Positions 59,866 to 64,000 of a DNA stretch of 64,000 nt are shown one piece after another; positions within the stretch are counted from its first letter, which is position 1, and every line of letters starts with the position of its first letter. The notes under the pieces are model-generated. The model was given only the letters and a program-made list of their open reading frames with translations, had not been told where the DNA came from and searched no databases. A program made the translations under genes and the position numbers. Source of the DNA: Streptomyces sp. CB01881 (GTDB lineage: Bacteria > Actinomycetota > Actinomycetes > Streptomycetales > Streptomycetaceae); assembly GCF_002953255.1 (NCBI RefSeq), contig NZ_CP026498.1, forward strand, positions 204,728 through 268,727, in the 5' to 3' direction.

Positions 59866-61145
59866 GAGGGCGCGACCGCCGCGACCAGCTCGGCGCGTAT
59901 CCCGGCCAGCGCGGACGGCAGGTCGGCCGGGTCGAATCCGGCGTCGATCTCCCGCAGCGCGGCCTCCAGCCGCAGCCGTGAGTCGCGCCCGGCGGGCAGG
60001 CCGCGGTGCTCGGCGAGCAGCGCGGTGCCGGTGCGGGCGAGTAGTTCGGCCCGGGCCGCCGTGCTGCGGGAGAGCTCCTCCGCGGCGTGCACCAGGCTCC
60101 GGTTGGCGGCCTTCTCGATCAGGTCGGCCAGGGTGTCCCGGGCCAGCGCCTGGGTGTCGGCGGTCGGGGCGATCAGCGGCAGCACCCACAGGTCCCGCGC
60201 GGAGGCCGTGGTCCGGCCGTCGAGCACGGCCGCCGCCGCGACCAGCTTCTGTGAGCGCACCGCCCGCCGGTCGCTGAGCGGCACCCCGGCCCCGCGCAGC
60301 CGGCGCAGTGCGGAGCCGAGCAGCGGGGTCACCTCGTCCAGGTCGCACTCCCGGGCCGCGGCGGCCAGCCGGTCCACGGCGCCGAGCAGGTCGCCGGGAC
60401 GGGCCGCGGCGGCCGCGGGGCGCCGGCCGGCCTCCAGCAGCTCCTCCAACCGGGCGTCGGCCACCGGCTCGACGAAGACCCGGGCCAGGAAGCGGTCGGC
60501 GAAGGCGGCGAGCGCGGGGTCGTCGGGGAGGTGGTTGGCGGCGCCGACGCAGACCCGCAGCGGGCTGGCGAGGACGGTGCGGCCCCGGCGGAAGACCCGC
60601 TCGTTGAGCAGGCCGAGCAGCGTGTTGAGGACGGCGGTGGAGCCGAGGAACACCTCGTCCAGGAAGGCGATGTCGGCCTCGGGCAGCATTCCGGCGGTCT
60701 CGAACTCGACCCGGCCCTCGCGGAGCAGGCGCAGGTCGACCGGGCCGAACAGCTCGTTGGGCTCGGTGAACCGGCCGAGCAGGTACTCGAAGTAACGGCC
60801 GCCCAGCTGGCCGGCGACCCTCCGCACCGCCTCGGACTTGGCGGTGCCCGGCGCGCCGACGACCAGCAGGTGCTCACCGGCGACCGCACAGAGCGTCACC
60901 ACCTCGGCCACCGTCTCACGGTCGATCATGCCCCGGCCGGCGGCGGCCACGGCGGCGCCGATCAGCTGAGCGTCCCCCGCCAGGGTGCCCTGCCAGGTGG
61001 CATCGGCCCGGCGGACGGCATCGGCCGGCTGGACGGCGTCGATCGGGCTGCCGGCGTCGATCGGATTGCCGGCATCGGCCTGGCGGGTGGCATCGGTCGG
61101 GTGGACGGCGCCGGTCGGGTTGGTGCTGGTCTCGGTCACGAGCAC
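59862..61145 (-). CDS. MoxR-type AAA+ ATPase
   Basis: 427 aa from GTG 61145 (a second GTG six bases in is possible; both have weak Shine-Dalgarno sequences). Walker A is VVGAPGTAKSEAVRR and Walker B is IAFLDEVFLGSTAVLN. Sensor 1 is CVGAANHLPDDPALAAFADRF, with the MoxR/RavA signature 'RYFEYLLGRFTEPNELFGPV'. The first ~45 residues are a repetitive Asp/Ala tract (PIDAGSPIDAVQPADAVRRA). MoxR ATPases remodel vWA-domain partners. It heads a four-gene operon in which every junction overlaps by 4 bp. Confidence 0.9.
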   Translation of the reverse strand: MLVTETSTNPTGAVHPTDATRQADAGNPIDAGSPIDAVQPADAVRRADATWQGTLAGDAQLIGAAVAAAGRGMIDRETVAEVVTLCAVAGEHLLVVGAPGTAKSEAVRRVAGQLGGRYFEYLLGRFTEPNELFGPVDLRLLREGRVEFETAGMLPEADIAFLDEVFLGSTAVLNTLLGLLNERVFRRGRTVLASPLRVCVGAANHLPDDPALAAFADRFLARVFVEPVADARLEELLEAGRRPAAAAARPGDLLGAVDRLAAAARECDLDEVTPLLGSALRRLRGAGVPLSDRRAVRSQKLVAAAAVLDGRTTASARDLWVLPLIAPTADTQALARDTLADLIEKAANRSLVHAAEELSRSTAARAELLARTGTALLAEHRGLPAGRDSRLRLEAALREIDAGFDPADLPSALAGIRAELVAAVAPS

Positions 61146-61231
61146 CGGAGTCTACGGGGGCCGTCTCCGCGTCGACCAGCGGGTTTCCGGCTGGCCGCCC
61201 CCCGCCCCCCGGGGGGCGGGCGGAGGACCGT

Positions 61232-61798
61232 TCAGTCGCCCAGCCCCGGCCAGCCGTCCCGGTTGGAGCAGCTCTCGTAGTCGTACCGGGTGAGCCTGTC
61301 CCACTCCTCCCCCGTCGCCTGCTCGTACGCCTCCTCGTGCACGTAGAGCAGCTCCTCGCAGTGCCGCCCGGTGAACGGCGCGAACCGGTCCGGCTCGCCG
61401 AAGACGCTCTCGTACACGGCGCGGCCGGCGGCGACGACCGCTGCCCGCGAGTACAGGAACCCGTCGTCCGACTGCGGGAACGGCTCACCTCCGGGCCGCT
61501 CCATCCCGGTGACCGGCAGGGTGCCGAACTCCTCCTGGTCGAGCCGGTACAGCGCCTCCGCAAGACGCTCGCCGAAGCCGATGATCTGGCCCACCGGCCC
61601 GGCGGCGAGCACCTCGGTCAGCCGCTCGCAGCCGGTCTCGATGTCGTGGCAGGTCGACGTCCCGGTCGGCCCGCCGAGGATCCCGATCAGCTCCCAGAAC
61701 CGCGCCCAGGTGATCACCGGCAGGTCTCCGCCGACGGCGGGGCCGCCCTCGGTCGCGCCTGCGTCGGTGGCCGGATCGGTCGTGCCGGTCGTGCCCAT
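61232..61798 (-). CDS. DUF4240 domain-containing protein
   Basis: 188 aa from ATG 61798. 'VITWARFWELIGILGGPTGT', 'IGFGERLAEALYRLDQEEFG' and 'SDDGFLYSRAAVVAAGRAVY' match the order of DUF4240 motifs (FWxLI..., F...L...LY..., SDDxFxYxRxxLIxxG). It then ends HCEELLYVHEEAYEQATGEEW. The family is frequent in Streptomyces and has no known activity. It lies 86 bp upstream of moxR in the same direction and could be part of that transcript. Confidence 0.75.
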   Translation of the reverse strand: MGTTGTTDPATDAGATEGGPAVGGDLPVITWARFWELIGILGGPTGTSTCHDIETGCERLTEVLAAGPVGQIIGFGERLAEALYRLDQEEFGTLPVTGMERPGGEPFPQSDDGFLYSRAAVVAAGRAVYESVFGEPDRFAPFTGRHCEELLYVHEEAYEQATGEEWDRLTRYDYESCSNRDGWPGLGD

Positions 61799-61950
61799 GC
61801 GTTCTCGGCCCTTCGTGGTGTGAGGTGTCAGCGGTGGTCGTCCGCCGGAACACACCATGTCATCGCGCACTGACAGATCCGCAGGCCGGCGGGCCCGCAG
61901 CCGCATCGGGCCGGCCGACGCCCGCACGCTGCGGGCCGGGCCGGGCGGCC

Positions 61951-62011
61951 GGCGGGAGGGGCCACACGACGGGAGGGGCCACACGACGGGAGGGGCGCAC
62001 GGCGGGAGGGG
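61951..62011. repeat. 17-bp tandem repeat (about 3.5 copies)
   Basis: Units GGCGGGAGGGGCCACAC (61951-61967), GACGGGAGGGGCCACAC (61968-61984), GACGGGAGGGGCGCAC (61985-62000) and GGCGGGAGGGG. They sit just before the TAG of the low-G+C accessory gene and mark the edge of that segment. A longer G-rich intergenic region (61799-62066) holds nothing else I can name. Confidence 0.85.
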
Positions 62012-62066
62012 CGCCGGGCCAGCAGGCGCCGGGCGGGGCCGGTCTCATACTCCAGCCGAAGGCTAC

Positions 62067-63026
62067 CTACGTCGATTTTTTCCACAACGAAGCGGAGAAG
62101 GTGAACGAGTCCGGATTACCCCATCCATCTTTAGTGGAGCCCGTAATCTTCATGTGCAAAATGCTTTTGCCCTTCGTTTCGAGACACAGGGCGACACCTT
62201 TTCGCAGCAAAACACCATCTTGTAGCTGCGAGGCAGATACTGGATTTGGAATAGCCTGTTGACGCGCATCCCTAGCGCATTGAATGGCCCCAGGGTTGAC
62301 GTCCGAGCTGATGCCCACTGCAGCCACATTAAAGGTCAACGAGTCTTCATTAGATGGACTACTGGCACATCCAGTGGTGTGCCATTCGATCTCCATAGAA
62401 CTTGCATCAATTCCAGCTGCGGCCGGATTCTTCTCGGTCACATGGATATGCGTGTCCACTGGATCCTGGTCAAGATCGAAGTAGTTGCGAGAGCACTGCC
62501 AGTTTCCCGACGTCGCTGCTGGCATCACGAAAACGCGGTCGCGGTATACCTCGTTCCACGTGACAGGGGGAGGAGTAGTGGCGGGGGTCACCGTTGGACT
62601 GGGGCCCGTAGCTGAGGGCCGACTCGTCGCTGCGACTGACGGCGCCGCCTGTGTCTGAAGCACAGGCGGCGGACCGCCTGCCTTTCCACCGTCCGAGTCG
62701 CCGCCGGGACGGATCACGGAAAGGACTCCACTGATGAAGATCCCGACACACGCTACGGCCACCACAGCGGTGGAACCCCCGGGAACTCTACCGAGCACAG
62801 CCTTTAGGGAATCAGCAGATGCCCCCGTTACCAGCCCCTGGGGCTTCCCGGGCGGCGGAGGAGATGGCCGGCTGATGTCGCCGGCCGCATCCTGCTCGTT
62901 GGCCACCTCGGGCGGCGCGTTGTAGAAATGGAAGTGCTGGCTCTCAGCCTGATAGGTCCGACTGTCCCCTTTTGCATCAACCTCGAAGTTGGGGCCAGAC
63001 TCGCGGCCGCGTTTCGACTGCTTCAC
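62067..63026 (-). CDS. Single-pass membrane protein with an extracytoplasmic domain, accessory
   Basis: 319 aa from GTG 63026 (GTGA overlap with the upstream gene). Residues 14-38 read NFEVDAKGDSRTYQAESQHF, a motif shared with the C-terminus of its partner. A Pro-rich stretch precedes one membrane helix (~86-105: STAVVAVACVGIFISGVLSV). Thr/Pro/Ser-rich linker and a C-terminal domain with four Cys follow ('NWQCSRNYFDLDQDPVDTHI', HTTGCASSP, GAIQCARDAR, VALCLETKGKSILHMK). G+C is visibly lower than in the flanks, with codons such as TTT and AAA, suggesting transfer. Function unknown. Confidence 0.7.
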   Translation of the reverse strand: MKQSKRGRESGPNFEVDAKGDSRTYQAESQHFHFYNAPPEVANEQDAAGDISRPSPPPPGKPQGLVTGASADSLKAVLGRVPGGSTAVVAVACVGIFISGVLSVIRPGGDSDGGKAGGPPPVLQTQAAPSVAATSRPSATGPSPTVTPATTPPPVTWNEVYRDRVFVMPAATSGNWQCSRNYFDLDQDPVDTHIHVTEKNPAAAGIDASSMEIEWHTTGCASSPSNEDSLTFNVAAVGISSDVNPGAIQCARDARQQAIPNPVSASQLQDGVLLRKGVALCLETKGKSILHMKITGSTKDGWGNPDSFTFSASLWKKST

Positions 63027-63535
63027 CTTTCGGTGAAGTGCTGGTCGCGGCCAGCCTGGTAGACGCGGGCATTCCCTGACGCAGTCACGTTGAAGATCGG
63101 TCCAGTCGCGATACGGTCCCGCTCCTCTGCGGGCAGGGCAGGCACAAGCTCCTCTCGCAGCAACCTGTCGATCTCGGCTGCGAGATCGGGGTCGCTGACG
63201 ATGAGCCTCCGAAACTTGGTCTGCCAGTCACCGGCGAGCGCGGCCTGGGCATCGGCGTCGTTACCTTCACGCGCCGCCAATGCCTCGACTCGGGTGTCGT
63301 CGAGATCAGCCTCGATCGCAGCCGCTCGCTCCGGATGCACTCGCTGCCAGAGCCGCGCGACGGCTGACTTCGCGAGCTCCCACGAATCCGTAGCCAGCAC
63401 GGTCACCAGGGCCGTGCTGGCGGTTGTTACCAGTTGCACCTGTTCAGCGTCCACGAGTCCCCAATCTACGATCCAGAGCGGCACATGATAGACCATCAGA
63501 GGGATCAGAGCCGGGGCTCCTGAGGGCCGGATCAC
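63023..63535 (-). CDS. Helical accessory protein ending in a YQAGRDQH motif
   Basis: 170 aa from GTG 63535, or 157 aa from ATG 63496 (neither has a strong ribosome site; GAGGG precedes the first by 9 nt). The body is charged and helical ('TALVTVLATDSWELAKSAVA', RVHPERAAAIEADLDDTRVEA). The end 'IFNVTASGNARVYQAGRDQH' repeats the pattern near the N-terminus of the downstream protein. Short ASGxARVxQAGRDQH-type tails recur in streptomycete proteins linked to NTPase or conflict systems. Here it is coupled to a membrane protein. Function unknown. Confidence 0.7.
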   Translation of the reverse strand: MIRPSGAPALIPLMVYHVPLWIVDWGLVDAEQVQLVTTASTALVTVLATDSWELAKSAVARLWQRVHPERAAAIEADLDDTRVEALAAREGNDADAQAALAGDWQTKFRRLIVSDPDLAAEIDRLLREELVPALPAEERDRIATGPIFNVTASGNARVYQAGRDQHFTER

Positions 63536-63857
63536 GGGCGCCGACCCTCAGCCCTCCTCCGCTCAGAATGACTTCATCCAACCGGGCGATGCGCACGACA
63601 GTGACTGCGCTGGCCTCGCCCAGGTCGAGGGCGTGCCGAGTCCGGCCGAGCATGCCGGCCGTCAACGAAGCGGCGGCCACCGCAGTCACCGGGTCGCCGC
63701 GCTGGGACAGCAGCGCGGGCAGCAAGGCTACGAGGCCGCACCAGGACGCGGTGTCCCCCAACCGCTACCCGCCCCTCCGCACCGCGACTGAGCTTGATTG
63801 GGTGATGTTGGAGCCGTTCACCTGACAGTCGGCTATCGGCACCGGTAGCCCTGGGAC
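63536..63857. other. Region between the accessory pair and the transposase fragment
   Basis: 322 bp. A minus-strand frame (63760 down to about 63540) reads GDTASWCGLVALLPALLSQR, then 'LTAGMLGRTRHALDLGEASA', which is protein-like, but it would overlap the neighbouring gene by some 90 bp and has no ribosome-binding site. It may be a gene remnant. No feature is called. Confidence 0.35.
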
Positions 63858-64000
63858 ATGAGGTATGCACAGGGCAGCGGGTTGACCGACGCGGGGAGGG
63901 CCACACGGGAGCGGTTACGGCTTCAGGTGGCGGAACGCTTCCAAGCCGGGTAAATGAACTCGGAGATCGCTGCCGCAGCGACCCGATTGTGCTGGCCTGG
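63858..64000 (+). mobile_element. IS630-type transposase, 5' fragment with an in-frame stop
   Basis: ATG 63858 encodes MRYAQGSGLTDAGRATRERL, then RLQVAERFQAG and TAA (63951-63953), after which the same frame continues with MNSEIAAAA. This matches the N-terminal helix-turn-helix start of IS630-family transposases (MRYAQGGGLT...R..VRLEAAERFxAGExNxEIAxxL...). The TAA stands where Glu (GAA) is expected, so the copy is inactivated. It runs off the window. I cannot see inverted repeats or a TA target duplication. Confidence 0.6.

Noticed and set aside
63536..63761. Membrane-like minus-strand frame as a gene
   Set aside because: It overlaps the accessory gene start by about 90 bp and lacks a start signal. 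Kept only as an unexplained stretch.
3361..64000. tRNA, rRNA, riboswitch or CRISPR features
   Set aside because: I looked for cloverleaf-like blocks, short spaced repeats and known leader motifs and saw none I could support. A covariance-model scan would be needed to exclude small RNAs.

Overview
The window is very G+C-rich, uses GTG and TTG starts freely, and overlaps genes by 4 bp (ATGA/GTGA/TTGA). It carries lanthipeptide, SpoIIE/STAS/SigB-type and MoxR-bpX genes. This points to a Streptomycetaceae chromosome (Streptomyces or Kitasatospora type). I saw no rRNA, tRNA or CRISPR. All functions are inferred by reading the translations; no database search was run.

Layout. (1) 1-1.7 kb: the end of an aldo/keto reductase, a small unknown gene, and a scar where two divergent genes (an alpha/beta hydrolase and a PadR-like regulator) have both lost their 5' ends. 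(2) 1.8-3.5 kb: a Tat-exported cytokinin-dehydrogenase-like flavoprotein, ended by a 40-bp perfect palindrome. (3) 3.5-15 kb, all on the minus strand: a lanthipeptide region. Reading 5' to 3' it holds a class II synthetase (LanM), a 70-aa single-Cys candidate precursor, a large LuxR-family (LAL) regulator, three near-identical 41-aa class III precursors, a class III synthetase (LanKC) and a fused ABC exporter. (4) 15.3-19.5 kb: an assimilatory nitrate reductase fused to a CysJ-like flavin reductase. (5) 19.7-23.6 kb: a three-gene operon (FAD-SLDH-like small subunit, GMC oxidoreductase, ferritin-like protein).

(6) 23.8-43.7 kb: a partner-switching and stress-signalling island. It has three HATPase anti-sigma-like proteins, three STAS proteins, two SpoIIE phosphatases with sensory domains, a hybrid kinase with a 6 x 92-aa HAMP array, a SigB/SigF-family sigma factor and a baeRF2 (Rv2629-like) protein. 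Four sites with the form GNNT-N15-GGGTAG lie upstream of the sigma gene, a divergent proline-rich gene, the baeRF2 gene and an AI-2E transporter gene, suggesting a local SigB-type regulon. A HemK-like methyltransferase / CDGSH / heme-oxygenase-fold group is embedded in it. (7) 43.7-44.9 kb: decayed genes, including the 3' end of a YbdK-like carboxylate-amine ligase with an in-frame TGA.

(8) 45-54.5 kb: ordinary chromosomal genes: AI-2E transporter, GNAT, D-2-hydroxyacid dehydrogenase, AhpD-like protein, MFS transporter with an early TTA codon, Rrf2 regulator, CPBP protease and a two-component system. (9) 54.7-61.1 kb: a four-gene, fully overlapping MoxR / bpX5-like / vWA-propeller / bpX6 operon, of the kind described as MoxR-vWA-beta-propeller ternary (conflict-type) systems. 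(10) 61.2-64 kb: a DUF4240 gene, a 17-bp tandem-repeat boundary, then a lower-G+C accessory pair sharing a YQAxxxQHF motif, and a truncated IS630-type transposase start at the window edge.
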